Shown one piece after another: positions 9,039 through 18,301 of a DNA stretch of 64,000 bases. Source of the DNA: Citrobacter amalonaticus (GTDB taxonomy: Bacteria > Pseudomonadota > Gammaproteobacteria > Enterobacterales > Enterobacteriaceae). Under the pieces are notes generated by a model. It was not told the DNA's origin. It saw only the letters and a list, made by a program, of their open reading frames with translations, and did not search any database. The stretch lies in assembly GCF_018323885.1 (NCBI RefSeq), contig NZ_AP024585.1:3038001-3102000 (forward strand), read 5' to 3'. The number at the start of each line of letters is the position of its first letter. Position 1 is the first letter of the stretch. A program made the translations under genes and the position numbers.

Positions 9039-10508
9039 CTATTTTTTCACGCGTTCCGGGAAGTGCATTTCATTGTAACGTACGAAGTGAGTCCCGCGGG
9101 TCAGCTTATAGCCGAACCAGATAATCAGGAACAGCGGGATACCAATATAGGTTGCCGCCACGCCGCCCCAGTCAATGGTGTCTTTCAGGAACGCTTCATA
9201 GTTCTGGCCCAGCGTGATGATAAGACACAGAACAAACGCGAAGATCGGCCCCAGCGGGAAGAAGCCGGAACGATACGGCAGATCCTTCACGTCATGCCCT
9301 TGCAGAACATACCCACGACGGAAACGATAGTGGCTGATGGCAATCCCCAGCCAGGCGATAAAGCCCGTCATCCCGGAAGTATTCAGCAGCCACAGGTACA
9401 CCGTCTGGTTACCGAACATTGAGGTCAGGAAGCACAGACCGGCAATCACCGTCGTGGCATACAGCGCATTACGCGGAACACCGCCGCGAGACAGTTTCGC
9501 AAAAATACGCGGCGCTTTACCATCGCAGGCCAGGGTGTATAGCATACGGGTTGAGGCGTACATCCCGGAGTTACCCGCCGACAGCACCGCCGTCAGGATC
9601 ACCGCATTCATCACTGCCGCCGCAGAGAGCAGACCGGCATGCTGGAAGACCAGCGTGAACGGGCTGACGCTGATGTCTTTAACATCGTTACGCAGCAGGC
9701 TCGGATCGGTGTACGGAATGATCAGGCTGATAATCAGAATCGCGAAGACATAGAACAGCAGGATTCGCCAGAACACCTGACGCACCGCACGCGGAATGTT
9801 CTTCTCCGGATCTTCAGATTCACCGGCGGCAATACCAATCAGTTCCGTCCCCTGGAAGGAGAAACCGACAATCATCGCCACGCCAATCATCGCCGCAAAG
9901 CCACCGGCAAACGGCGCATCGCCCGTCGTCCAGTTGCTCCAGCCCACCGGCTGAGTGCCTTTGAAAATACCGACGATCATCATAACGCCAACAATGATGA
10001 AGATAATCACAGTGGCCACTTTGATCAGTGAGAACCAGTATTCCGCTTCACCAAAACCTCTGACCGAGATGTAGTTCAGCAGGAAGATGACGCCGAGGAA
10101 CAGCGCACTCCAGATCCAGCCTGGGGTATCAGGGAACCACCAGCTCATCACCAGCTGTGCCGCCACAAGGTCAACAGCGATGGTCACCGCCCAGTTGTAC
10201 CAGTAGTTCCAGCCCAGCGCGAAGCCGAAGCCCTCTTCAACATAGTTCTGACCATAGGTCGCAAACGAACCGGACACCGGCATATACGCCGCCAGTTCGC
10301 CCAGACTGGTCATCAGGAAGTACACCATCAGGCCAATCAGAATATAGGAAAACAGCGCACCGCCTGGACCCGCTGCGGAAATGGTGGCACCAGATGCCAC
10401 GAAAAGACCTGTACCGATAGAACCGCCAATCGCGATCATCGTCAGGTGACGCGCCTTCAGTTCGCGACGTAACGCGGGCGCTTCTGTGGTTTTAGTTTCG
10501 GAAACCAT
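9039..10508 (-). CDS. lysP: Lysine-specific permease LysP
   Basis: LysP is an inner-membrane proton-coupled lysine importer of the amino acid transporter branch of the APC superfamily; in E. coli and Salmonella it also acts as co-sensor that restrains the acid-stress regulator CadC. The 489-residue length matches E. coli. Twelve membrane segments are evident, with the substrate-site motif GGSIGTGLFVASG in TM1 near residues 28-40 and GFSFQGTELIGIAAGES in TM6. The start MVSETKTTEAP matches the family. It is convergent with cirA and has a 185-bp upstream gap to yeiE; ArgP control is known in E. coli, but I could not identify its site by eye. Confidence 0.97.
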   Translation of the reverse strand: MVSETKTTEAPALRRELKARHLTMIAIGGSIGTGLFVASGATISAAGPGGALFSYILIGLMVYFLMTSLGELAAYMPVSGSFATYGQNYVEEGFGFALGWNYWYNWAVTIAVDLVAAQLVMSWWFPDTPGWIWSALFLGVIFLLNYISVRGFGEAEYWFSLIKVATVIIFIIVGVMMIVGIFKGTQPVGWSNWTTGDAPFAGGFAAMIGVAMIVGFSFQGTELIGIAAGESEDPEKNIPRAVRQVFWRILLFYVFAILIISLIIPYTDPSLLRNDVKDISVSPFTLVFQHAGLLSAAAVMNAVILTAVLSAGNSGMYASTRMLYTLACDGKAPRIFAKLSRGGVPRNALYATTVIAGLCFLTSMFGNQTVYLWLLNTSGMTGFIAWLGIAISHYRFRRGYVLQGHDVKDLPYRSGFFPLGPIFAFVLCLIITLGQNYEAFLKDTIDWGGVAATYIGIPLFLIIWFGYKLTRGTHFVRYNEMHFPERVKK

Positions 10509-10693
10509 GTGAAAATGCTATCCATCCAAAAAATGAGGCGCGATTGTAGCAGACGAAACGCTCGTCTTCCGGCACAAATGCGCTGTTATAAGAGACCTTC
10601 ATGACTGGCCGCGGATTATAAGTAATAGCAGAGAATGGGGAACTTACTGCCCCCAGGACGTATCACCGTCAGGCGATCGGTCCCCGGCAGGCA

Positions 10694-11557
10694 TTATTCG
10701 CAATAATTGAGGAAGCGCTGGAGCGCATTAGAGAGGTGTTTCTGGCGATGATGGATCCGCCAGAGCGTACGCACCAGACGCGGAAGCGGCACTGCCACTT
10801 CGCTCAGCGTTCCCGCCTGGAGTTGTTCATCAATCACGCGTCGTGACAGACAGCTAATGCCCAGCCCATGACGAACGGCATGTTTGATGGCTTCGGAGTT
10901 TCCCAGCTCCATCGCCATTTCAAATTTGGGCAGGTGCGACAGCAGCAGATAATCGACAATTTCGCGCGTCCCGGAACCGCGTTCGCGCAGGATCCAGGGG
11001 GCGGCTGCGAGCTGTTCAAGCGTCACCGGTCCCTGCGCCAGGGGTGAAGATGGTGCGGCGAAGACCACCAGTTCATCTTCCAGCCACGGCTCCGAGATGA
11101 TCTCCGTATTGTGACACGGCCCTTCGATAAGCCCAATGTCGACCCGAAAATCGAGCACCGCTGTAATCACATCCTGACTGTTGCCGACGCTAAGTTCCAG
11201 CGGCAGCGCGGGGAAATCTCGCCGATAACGGGCAATCACCCCCGGAAGGATATAGTTGCCGATGGTGCTGCTGGCATACACGCGTATCGCGCCGTTGTCT
11301 TCGCGGAACAACTGCTCGATCTCCACCGCCTGCTCCAGCAACGCCAGCGCCCGCGGGTAAAGCAAGCGCCCGTGCTCATTCACCACCAGCCGTTTGCCTA
11401 CGCGGTCGAAAAGCTGAACGCCCAGTTGACCTTCCAGATCGGTCAGCGCCGCGCTGACTGCCGATTGCGACAGCGCCAGCATCACCGATGCCTGCGTTGT
11501 TGAGCCGCTTTTCAAAACTTCGGTGAAGACTTCGAGTTGCCGCAGGGTGATGTGCAT
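10694..11557 (-). CDS. yeiE: LysR-type transcriptional regulator YeiE
   Basis: YeiE is a LysR-family activator, reported to affect iron homeostasis in E. coli and sulfite-linked motility control in Salmonella. The 287-residue product has the N-terminal winged helix [20 protein letters not shown] with recognition part [20 protein letters not shown], then a two-lobe effector domain ([32 protein letters not shown]). It ends six residues earlier than I recall for E. coli (293). It is divergent from yeiH across 99 bp, the classic arrangement for a LysR regulator and its target. Confidence 0.93.
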   Translation of the reverse strand: MHITLRQLEVFTEVLKSGSTTQASVMLALSQSAVSAALTDLEGQLGVQLFDRVGKRLVVNEHGRLLYPRALALLEQAVEIEQLFREDNGAIRVYASSTIGNYILPGVIARYRRDFPALPLELSVGNSQDVITAVLDFRVDIGLIEGPCHNTEIISEPWLEDELVVFAAPSSPLAQGPVTLEQLAAAPWILRERGSGTREIVDYLLLSHLPKFEMAMELGNSEAIKHAVRHGLGISCLSRRVIDEQLQAGTLSEVAVPLPRLVRTLWRIHHRQKHLSNALQRFLNYCE

Positions 11558-11577
11558 GGTCGCTTACCACTTATAAA

Positions 11578-11599
11578 GATTAATTATAAATATATAATC
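11578..11599. promoter_or_regulatory. Candidate LysR-type operator between yeiE and yeiH
   Basis: GATTA-N12-TAATC, an interrupted dyad in a very AT-rich stretch, lies in the 99-bp divergent spacer. LysR regulators bind such T-N11-A-like dyads. The assignment rests on position and shape only. Confidence 0.4.
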
Positions 11600-11656
11600 A
11601 ATTTTATTTTTAAGCCAGTTCGCCGTAACCTTTTGCCCATAAAAGAGGAGAAGGCA

Positions 11657-12706
11657 ATGACAGAACTCACCTTAACGAATCATCGTCGAACAATGTGGCA
11701 TTTTATTCCGGGGCTTGCCCTGAGTGCAGTGATTACCGGAGTCGCCTTATGGGGCGGGTCCATTCCCGCCGTGGCGGGTGCCGGATTCAGCGCCCTCACC
11801 TTAGCGATTTTATTGGGGATGGTGATCGGTAACACCGTCTATCCCCAGATCTGGAAAAGCTGTGACGGCGGCGTCCTGTTTGCCAAACAACATTTATTGC
11901 GCCTGGGGATCATCCTCTACGGCTTTCGCCTCACCTTCGCGCAAATTGCTGACGTAGGTGTCAGCGGCATTCTGATCGACATCCTGACGCTGTCCAGCAC
12001 CTTTATGCTGGCGTGCTTTCTGGGGCAAAAAGTCTTTGGGCTGGATCGCCAGACCAGTTGGCTGATCGGCGCGGGTAGCAGCATTTGCGGCGCGGCGGCG
12101 GTACTGGCGACGGAACCAGTTGTGAAAGCCGAAGCCAGCAAAGTCACGGTTGCCGTCGCAACGGTCGTGATCTTCGGGACGATGGCGATTTTCCTCTACC
12201 CGGCGATGTATCCGCTGCTGGCGCACTGGTTTAGTCCGGAAACCTACGGCATCTTCATTGGCTCCACCATGCATGAAGTTGCTCAGGTTGTGGCGGCAGG
12301 ACACGCGATTAGCCCGGACGCCGAAAACGCAGCGGTGATTGCCAAAATGCTTCGCGTCATGATGCTGGCTCCGTTCCTCATCTTTATGGCCGCTCGCGTT
12401 AAGCAACTGTCACCGGCCAGCGGTGGGGAAAAAAGCAAAATCACCATTCCGTGGTTTGCGATTCTGTTCATTGTGGTCGCCATTTTCAACTCATTCCACC
12501 TGCTACCGCAGGCGGTGGTGAACATGCTGGTCACACTGGATACGGTCCTGCTGGCTATGGCAATGGCGGCACTGGGGCTGACGACGCATGTCAGCGCGCT
12601 GAAGAAAGCTGGAGCGAAACCGCTGTTGATGGCACTGGTGCTGTTCATCTGGCTGATTGTCGGCGGTGGCGTGATTAACGTCCTGGTCCAGCACGTTATT
12701 GCATAA
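11657..12706 (+). CDS. yeiH: UPF0324 inner-membrane protein YeiH (putative sulfite/sulfate exporter family)
   Basis: YeiH belongs to the conserved UPF0324 membrane family, some members of which are linked to sulfur-anion export. The product is 349 residues, the E. coli length, with about ten membrane segments; the conserved internal motif [20 protein letters not shown] and the EVAQVVAAG segment are present. A longer frame begins upstream, but ATG at 11657 follows a strong AGAGGAGAAGG ribosome site and matches the family start [11 protein letters not shown]. Divergent placement from yeiE suggests regulation by it. Sulfite or a related anion is a plausible substrate given the reported YeiE-sulfite link; this is inference. 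Confidence 0.9.
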   Translation: MTELTLTNHRRTMWHFIPGLALSAVITGVALWGGSIPAVAGAGFSALTLAILLGMVIGNTVYPQIWKSCDGGVLFAKQHLLRLGIILYGFRLTFAQIADVGVSGILIDILTLSSTFMLACFLGQKVFGLDRQTSWLIGAGSSICGAAAVLATEPVVKAEASKVTVAVATVVIFGTMAIFLYPAMYPLLAHWFSPETYGIFIGSTMHEVAQVVAAGHAISPDAENAAVIAKMLRVMMLAPFLIFMAARVKQLSPASGGEKSKITIPWFAILFIVVAIFNSFHLLPQAVVNMLVTLDTVLLAMAMAALGLTTHVSALKKAGAKPLLMALVLFIWLIVGGGVINVLVQHVIA

Positions 12707-12722
12707 TTCACTACATCCTGAC

Positions 12723-12801
12723 CCTGTTAACCCGCTATGATTGGCAAGATTCAATTTCCGGATACACAAATCCGCCAGGCCACATCTGGTGGGTTAACAG
12801 G
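12723..12801 (+). promoter_or_regulatory. Long-range inverted repeat covering the nfo ribosome binding site
   Basis: CCTGTTAACCC (12723-12733) is repeated as its perfect complement GGGTTAACAGG (12791-12801). The right arm overlaps the nfo Shine-Dalgarno AGGAG (12798-12802), seven bases before the ATG at 12810. A smaller imperfect hairpin (12772-12792) lies between the arms and would compete for two bases of the right arm. In a transcript containing both arms the nfo start would be partly hidden. Confidence 0.5.
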
Positions 12802-12809
12802 AGTCTTTA

Positions 12810-13667
12810 ATGAAATACATCGGAGCACACGTCAGCGCAGCTGGCGGGCTGGCAAATGCCGCAATTCGCGCCGCTGAAATCGAGGCAACCGCGTTTGCAC
12901 TCTTTACTAAAAATCAGCGTCAATGGCGCGCCGCCCCTCTTACCGCGCAAATCATCGATGACTTTAAAGCCGCCTGTGAGCAATACCACTTCACATCCGC
13001 TCAAATCCTGCCGCACGATAGCTATCTGATCAACCTGGGCCACCCGGTCGGCGAGGCGCTGGAAAAATCCCGCGCGGCTTTTCTTGATGAAATGCAGCGT
13101 TGTGAACAACTCGGCTTATCTCTGCTTAACTTCCATCCAGGCAGCCACCTGATGCAAATTTCGGAAGACGAGTGTCTGGCAAAGATTGCTGAGTCGATCA
13201 ACATCACACTCGCCCAGACCAAAGGGGTGACTGCGGTGATTGAAAATACTGCCGGTCAGGGCAGCAACCTCGGATTCAAATTCGAGCACCTTGCCGCCAT
13301 CATCGATGGCGTAGAAGACAAATCACGCGTCGGCGTTTGCATTGACACCTGCCACGCTTTCGCCGCGGGTTACGACTTGCGTTCCGCCGCCGAATGCGAA
13401 AAAACCTTTGCCGAATTCGAGCGCATCGTCGGTTTCCAGTATCTGCGCGGTATGCACCTGAACGATGCCAAGAGTGCCTTTGGCAGCCGGGTCGACCGTC
13501 ACCACAGTCTGGGCGAAGGCAACATTGGTCATGACGCGTTCCGCTGGATCATGCAGGACGCCCGTTTCGACGGCATTCCGCTGGTGCTGGAAACCATCAA
13601 TCCCGACATCTGGGCAGAAGAGATCGCGTGGCTGAAAGCGCAGCAAACTGAAAAGGCGGTTGCGTAA
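12810..13667 (+). CDS. nfo: Endonuclease IV (AP endonuclease)
   Basis: Nfo cleaves 5' of abasic sites and removes 3' blocking groups in base-excision repair, using three metal ions in a TIM barrel; it belongs to the SoxRS regulon in E. coli. The 285-residue length equals E. coli Nfo. Metal-ligand motifs are in order: [54 protein letters not shown] and [10 protein letters not shown] could not identify a SoxS box by eye. Its stop is two bases before the yeiI start, so yeiI is probably co-transcribed and translationally coupled. Confidence 0.98.
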   Translation: MKYIGAHVSAAGGLANAAIRAAEIEATAFALFTKNQRQWRAAPLTAQIIDDFKAACEQYHFTSAQILPHDSYLINLGHPVGEALEKSRAAFLDEMQRCEQLGLSLLNFHPGSHLMQISEDECLAKIAESINITLAQTKGVTAVIENTAGQGSNLGFKFEHLAAIIDGVEDKSRVGVCIDTCHAFAAGYDLRSAAECEKTFAEFERIVGFQYLRGMHLNDAKSAFGSRVDRHHSLGEGNIGHDAFRWIMQDARFDGIPLVLETINPDIWAEEIAWLKAQQTEKAVA

Positions 13668-13669
13668 TC

Positions 13670-14761
13670 ATGAACGACAGGGAAAAACAGATACTCAAAA
13701 TTCTGCGCCGCAACCCGCTGATTCAGCAAAACGAAATCGCTGATATTTTGCAGATCAGCCGTTCACGCGTCGCCGCGCACATCATGGACCTGATGCGTAA
13801 AGGGGCAATCAAAGGAAAAGGTTACATCCTTACCGAACAGGCCTATTGCGTGGTGGTAGGGGCGATTAACATGGATATTCGTGGGATGGCGGATATCCAC
13901 TACCCGCAGGCCGCGTCTAACCCGGGCAGTATCCACTGTTCTGCAGGTGGCGTCGGGCGCAACATTGCCCATAACCTCGCCCTGCTGGGTCGCGATGTGC
14001 ATCTGATTTCCGCTGTCGGCAGTGATTTTTACGGCGAGACGTTGCTGGAACAAACACGCCAGGCAGGCGTCAATATCTCCAGTTGCATTCGCCTGCACGG
14101 GCATAACACCTCAACTTATCTCTCCATCGCCAATCAGCAAGAAGAGACGGTGCTGGCAATTAATGATACCCATATCCTGCAACAGCTGACGCCGCAGTTG
14201 CTGAACAGCTCGCGGGATTTAATCCGTCACGCCGGAGTGGTGCTGGCGGACTGCAACCTGACGCCGGAAGCCATCGAATGGGTCTTTACGGTTGCTGATG
14301 ACATTCCGGTATTTATTGATACCGTTTCCGAGTTCAAAGCGACGAAGGTGAAAACCTGGTTTACGCGCATCCATACGCTGAAACCGACACAAAAAGAGCT
14401 GGAGATCTTATGGGGTCACCCCATCAACAGCGATGCAGATCGACTCAGCGCGGTGAATGCCCTTCATCAACAGGGCATTCAACAGATTTTTGTCTGTCTG
14501 GAAGATGAGTCAGTCTTTTGTAGCGAGAAAGATGGTGAGCAATTCTTGCTCACGCCGCCCGCGCATACGGTGGTCGACAGCTTCGGTGCCGATGACGGTT
14601 TTATGGCCGGACTGATCTATTGCTTTCTGGAAGGGAGCGATTTTCGCGAAAGCGCGAATTTCGCAATGGCCTGTGCGGCCCTGTCACGCGCCAGCGTCAG
14701 TATCAACAACCCCACCCTTTCCGCTGATAACGCGCTGTATCTGTTAAAAACAAGCCAGTGA
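13670..14761 (+). CDS. yeiI: PfkB-family kinase YeiI with N-terminal helix-turn-helix
   Basis: Predicted sugar or nucleoside kinase of unknown substrate. The 363-residue protein has an N-terminal winged helix of about 55 residues (REKQILKILRRNPLIQQNEI, then ADILQISRSRVAAHI), then a PfkB domain. The first PfkB motif AGGVGRNIAHNLALLG, near residue 90, is almost identical to that in PsuK (GGVGRNIAHNLALLG), encoded 2.3 kb away. The second, catalytic motif is FGADDGFMAG (residues 305-314), where most PfkB enzymes have GAGD: Asp308 replaces the anion-hole glycine, while Asp309 is in the catalytic-base position. It starts two bases after nfo. The shared motif suggests descent from a nucleoside kinase. 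Confidence 0.9.
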   Translation: MNDREKQILKILRRNPLIQQNEIADILQISRSRVAAHIMDLMRKGAIKGKGYILTEQAYCVVVGAINMDIRGMADIHYPQAASNPGSIHCSAGGVGRNIAHNLALLGRDVHLISAVGSDFYGETLLEQTRQAGVNISSCIRLHGHNTSTYLSIANQQEETVLAINDTHILQQLTPQLLNSSRDLIRHAGVVLADCNLTPEAIEWVFTVADDIPVFIDTVSEFKATKVKTWFTRIHTLKPTQKELEILWGHPINSDADRLSAVNALHQQGIQQIFVCLEDESVFCSEKDGEQFLLTPPAHTVVDSFGADDGFMAGLIYCFLEGSDFRESANFAMACAALSRASVSINNPTLSADNALYLLKTSQ

Positions 14762-14766
14762 AAACG

Positions 14767-14805
14767 GCTTATCCGGCCCAGGGTCGGTCCCCTGACCGGA
14801 TAAGC
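14767..14805. repeat. REP-like inverted repeat between yeiI and psuT
   Basis: GCTTATCCGG and its exact complement CCGGATAAGC flank a 19-base loop. The sequence is of the enteric REP/PU class and lies between convergent genes, the usual place for such repeats. Confidence 0.7.
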
Positions 14806-14816
14806 TATCAGCCACG

Positions 14817-16067
14817 CTACGCCAGTCCAATAAAGAACCCGGCAATGGTCGCACTCATCAGGTTAGAGAGCGTGGCTGCCGCCAGCGCCCGCATACCCAA
14901 CTGGGCGATTTCCGGCGCGCGCTGAGGCGAAATAGCCGAGAACGCCCCGACCACTACGCCAATGGAACCAAAGTTGGCAAACCCACACAGCGCAAAAGAG
15001 ATGATGGCGATGGTTTTCACATCCAGGGTGCCGCCATCCTGCAAATAAGGCGACAGGTTGAGGTAAGCGACAAATTCGTTGATTGCCAGCTTCTGCCCAA
15101 TCAGGCTCCCTGCCAGGGTGGCATCGCTCCAGTCAACGCCCATGATCCACGCCAGCGGGGCTAACACCCAGCCGAAGATCCCTTCAAGCGTCGCATGACC
15201 ATAGCCGAACCAGCCGCCAATTCCGCCGATAATGCCGTTAAACAGTGCGATAATCGCGACAAACGCCATGACCACCGTTGCCACGCCTGCGGCAATTTTC
15301 AGCCCGGTCATCGCACCGCTTGCCGCGGCTTCGATAATGCTTTTCGGTGGCGTCTCGGTGAAAGAGAGGTTTTCGAAAGTGACTTTTGACTCTTCCGTTG
15401 CCGGACTCAGAATACGCGCAAACAGGATCCCGCCAGGAATCGCCATCAGCGAGGCCGCCAGCAGATAATCAATCGGCACGCCCATACCGGCGTAGCCAAT
15501 CATCATCGAGCCCGCAATCGAGGCCATCCCGCTACAGATCGCGGTAAACAGTTCATTGCGATTCAGGCGGTCAATAAACGGCTTCACAATCGCCGGGATC
15601 TCGTTTTGCCCGAGGAAAATCGTCGTGACCGCAACGAACGATTCAATCTTACTGATATTCAGGGCCTTCTGGAAAATCCCGCCCAGGATGCGAATCAGCA
15701 GTCCCATCACGCCAATGTAGTACAACAGGCTGATAAGCGCGGTGACAAAAATGATCGCCGGGAGCACGCGGAAGGCGAAGATAAAACCGGCGCCATCAAA
15801 CAGCACATCCATTTTTGGCCCAACCAGAGAGCCAAAAATAAAGGCACTGCCCGCGTCACTGTAAGACATAACTTTATGCACGCCCAGCGCCGCCTGTTCA
15901 ACCAGCCATTTGCCCGGCGGGAAATAGAGCATGATCCCGCCAATCGCAATTTGCAGCACCAGCGCTGCGCCCACGGTACGTAAGCTGATGTGTTTTTTAT
16001 TCACTGACAGTAAGTATGCGATCACCAGCAGTACCGCCATACCCACAACACTTCTCATTATATCCAT
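14817..16067 (-). CDS. psuT: Pseudouridine transporter PsuT (NupC/CNT family)
   Basis: The protein is a concentrative nucleoside transporter in the inner membrane; the position after psuK and psuG indicates pseudouridine as substrate. It has 416 residues and about ten membrane segments. Family motifs visible are VFLGQNEIPAIVKPFI near residue 160, with Gln-Asn-Glu in the nucleoside site, and AFALCGFANFGSIGVVVG near the C-terminus. The close paralogue NupX (416 aa) is the alternative; in E. coli both occur, with rihB and yeiL between them, whereas here only one is present, directly downstream of psuG, which favours PsuT. Confidence 0.85.
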   Translation of the reverse strand: MDIMRSVVGMAVLLVIAYLLSVNKKHISLRTVGAALVLQIAIGGIMLYFPPGKWLVEQAALGVHKVMSYSDAGSAFIFGSLVGPKMDVLFDGAGFIFAFRVLPAIIFVTALISLLYYIGVMGLLIRILGGIFQKALNISKIESFVAVTTIFLGQNEIPAIVKPFIDRLNRNELFTAICSGMASIAGSMMIGYAGMGVPIDYLLAASLMAIPGGILFARILSPATEESKVTFENLSFTETPPKSIIEAAASGAMTGLKIAAGVATVVMAFVAIIALFNGIIGGIGGWFGYGHATLEGIFGWVLAPLAWIMGVDWSDATLAGSLIGQKLAINEFVAYLNLSPYLQDGGTLDVKTIAIISFALCGFANFGSIGVVVGAFSAISPQRAPEIAQLGMRALAAATLSNLMSATIAGFFIGLA

Positions 16068-16152
16068 AATGATTTCCCTTCATGCCAGGAAACCCGGCGC
16101 GAGGCCAGGTTTTGGTGGTTTCGGGCGACCGCACGCTGCCCGTTCGTTTCGA

Positions 16153-17088
16153 TCAGGCGAGGCGTTGATATTCCTTCGCTATCTCGCAGGCCAGTACGGC
16201 GTTGTTAAACACCAGTTGGATGTTGGACTTCAGGCTGTCGCCTCCGGTTAATTCAGCAACGCGCGCCAGCAGGAACGGCGTGCTCTCTTTACCGATAACG
16301 CCCTGCTCTTCCGCTTCCCGGACGGCCTGGTCAATCGCCGCATTGATTTTCTCTTCCGCCATGGCGTAGGTTTCCGGGATTGGATTGGCGACCACCAGAC
16401 CTCCGTTCAGGCCGGTTTGCCATTTCACTGCCATCGCCCGGGCAATTTCCTTCGCGCTGTCGAGACGAATGCTGACCTCAAACGGACTGGTACGGCAGAA
16501 AAATGCCGGTAACGCAGTGGTCTGATATCCAATTAACGGCACACCAAACGTTTCTAAATATTCCGTGGTTAAACCTAAATCGAGAATAGATTTCGCGCCG
16601 GCACAAACCACGGTTACATTGGTATGAGCCAGTTCCTGAAGATCGGCGGAAATATCAAACGTATGTTCCGCACCGCGATGAACGCCGCCAATACCCCCGG
16701 TAGCAAAAACGTGAATACCCGCAAGGGCGGCAATAATCATGGTTGAAGCAACCGTGGTCGCGCCATTTTTTCCAGCGGCTACCACAAACGGTAAATCACG
16801 ACGACTGACTTTAGTTACGCTATGTCCTTCGCGACCTAATAATTCAATTTCTTCTTTACTCAGGCCGACTTTCATTACTCCGCCAATAATGGCAATCGTT
16901 GCCGGCACAGCACCGTGCTTACGAATAGTTTCTTCGACTTCAATTGCCGTCTGCGCATTTTGTGGAAAAGGCATACCGTGAGAAATAATTGTCGATTCAA
17001 GCGCAACAATCGGTTTTTTACTGTTAATAGCGTCCTGGACTTCTGGCGAAATATGCAGTAATTCAGAGGAAATCGTTAATTCAGACAT
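16153..17088 (-). CDS. psuG: Pseudouridine-5'-phosphate glycosidase PsuG
   Basis: PsuG cleaves the C-C glycosidic bond of pseudouridine 5'-phosphate to uracil and ribose 5-phosphate. The 311-residue protein shows the family motifs VALESTIISHGMPFPQN (residues 28-44), Lys166 in VVCAGAKSILDLG, which forms the ring-opened ribose adduct in the E. coli enzyme, and GGIGGVHRGAEHTFDIS. Its start overlaps the end of psuK by 13 bp, implying translational coupling in the order kinase, glycosidase, transporter. Confidence 0.96.
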   Translation of the reverse strand: MSELTISSELLHISPEVQDAINSKKPIVALESTIISHGMPFPQNAQTAIEVEETIRKHGAVPATIAIIGGVMKVGLSKEEIELLGREGHSVTKVSRRDLPFVVAAGKNGATTVASTMIIAALAGIHVFATGGIGGVHRGAEHTFDISADLQELAHTNVTVVCAGAKSILDLGLTTEYLETFGVPLIGYQTTALPAFFCRTSPFEVSIRLDSAKEIARAMAVKWQTGLNGGLVVANPIPETYAMAEEKINAAIDQAVREAEEQGVIGKESTPFLLARVAELTGGDSLKSNIQLVFNNAVLACEIAKEYQRLA

Positions 17089-18017
17089 TCTGTGTTCTCC
17101 ACAAGGGTTTTAACGTTCGCAACAGATAATTCAGGGTTATTGGTATATTCACTGGCCAGCGCCATTGAGGAACAACCCTGTGCAAATCGAATAGAATCAA
17201 TGAAGGGCATGCCTTCAACCCAGCAGGAAGCGAGTCCCGCCATCATGGCATCTCCCGCTCCGGTAACGTTAACGACATGGGTTTTTATCGGTAGCGACCA
17301 GCCGCTCTCACCGTCTTTTTCACTGTAATAGACCCCATCGCCCCCCATGCTGAGTACCAGACGGTGCAGGCCACGCGCATGGAACCAGGCAGCGACTTTC
17401 GCAACATCTTCGCGCCCTGAAAGCGCAATGCCGCTGAGAGTTTCCGCCTCAAGACGATTAGGTTTGAGGGTATGAATTTGGGCCAGACGCTCGCGGATCT
17501 TGACGCATTTCCACGCCGATACCGGGTCAACAAACACCGGTACATCCCCCACGTTATCCAGTAACCAGGCCAGCGTCTGTTCACTAATATTACAATCCGC
17601 CACAATGACACGGGCACCCCGGATAAAATCGAGATGCTGCGCCAGAAACGCCGCCGAAATATGTTCGGTAATGCTCATGTCATTGATTGCCACCAGCATT
17701 TCACCGGTATTATCGAGAAGAGATAAATAACTTGAGGTGTTCTCACCGGCAACAATCAGGCAATTATCCACATGCACGCCTGACTGATTCGTCTGCGCCA
17801 ATAACGATTGGCCATAGAAATCATTGCCAACCGCCGTCATTAACCAGGAATTTTTCCCGAGCAATGCAAGATTGTGAGCGATATTGCGACCAACTCCGCC
17901 AGGTGTAAATTTAATTTTCCCCGGATTAGAGTCCGCATAATTCAAGGAAGCATGCGAATATCCTGCAACGTCCATATTGGCGGAACCAATCGTGATGATG
18001 TATTCCTTTTCGCGCAT
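17076..18017 (-). CDS. psuK: Pseudouridine kinase PsuK
   Basis: PsuK phosphorylates pseudouridine with ATP to pseudouridine 5'-phosphate, the substrate of PsuG. The 313-residue PfkB-family protein has the ribose-recognition motif GSANMDVAGYS at residues 12-22, GGVGRNIAHNLALLG near residue 40 and the canonical catalytic motif VTGAGDAMMAGL near residue 250. It is the first gene of psuKGT, read from a 284-bp gap toward fruA. An AGGAG ribosome site precedes the ATG at 18017. The intact GAGD here contrasts with GADD in the paralogue YeiI. Confidence 0.95.
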   Translation of the reverse strand: MREKEYIITIGSANMDVAGYSHASLNYADSNPGKIKFTPGGVGRNIAHNLALLGKNSWLMTAVGNDFYGQSLLAQTNQSGVHVDNCLIVAGENTSSYLSLLDNTGEMLVAINDMSITEHISAAFLAQHLDFIRGARVIVADCNISEQTLAWLLDNVGDVPVFVDPVSAWKCVKIRERLAQIHTLKPNRLEAETLSGIALSGREDVAKVAAWFHARGLHRLVLSMGGDGVYYSEKDGESGWSLPIKTHVVNVTGAGDAMMAGLASCWVEGMPFIDSIRFAQGCSSMALASEYTNNPELSVANVKTLVENTECLN

Positions 18018-18252
18018 AGCACATCTCCTGGTACGAAAATACCATGACTTTGAGATTGTTAAGACTATTCACGGCTCAAACGACTTATTAGAGCACATGT
18101 TTATATTCAAACATGTGTTTATAGTAAGCTTGTTTTTATGAAAGTAAACGCACTGGCAAGAGCAAAAACCGCCAGATATGAACAGAATCACAATTTTTTA
18201 TAGATACAGTTTGCAAGCGAGGAAATATTTGAGAGGAAGGACACAAAACGAA

Positions 18253-18284
18253 GATAAAAAAAAGGGCAGAGAACTCTCTGCCCT
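18253..18284 (-). terminator. Terminator of the fruBKA operon
   Basis: On the minus strand GGGCAGAG, a four-base loop, CTCTGCCC and then eight T residues follow the fruA stop by 18 bases: a strong intrinsic terminator. Confidence 0.93.
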
Positions 18285-18301
18285 GGTGTGTAATGATGAC
18301 T

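Noticed and set aside
16068..16152. GC-rich 85-bp psuG-psuT gap as a small RNA or regulator site
   Set aside because: It has only weak, imperfect pairings and no terminator or promoter pattern.
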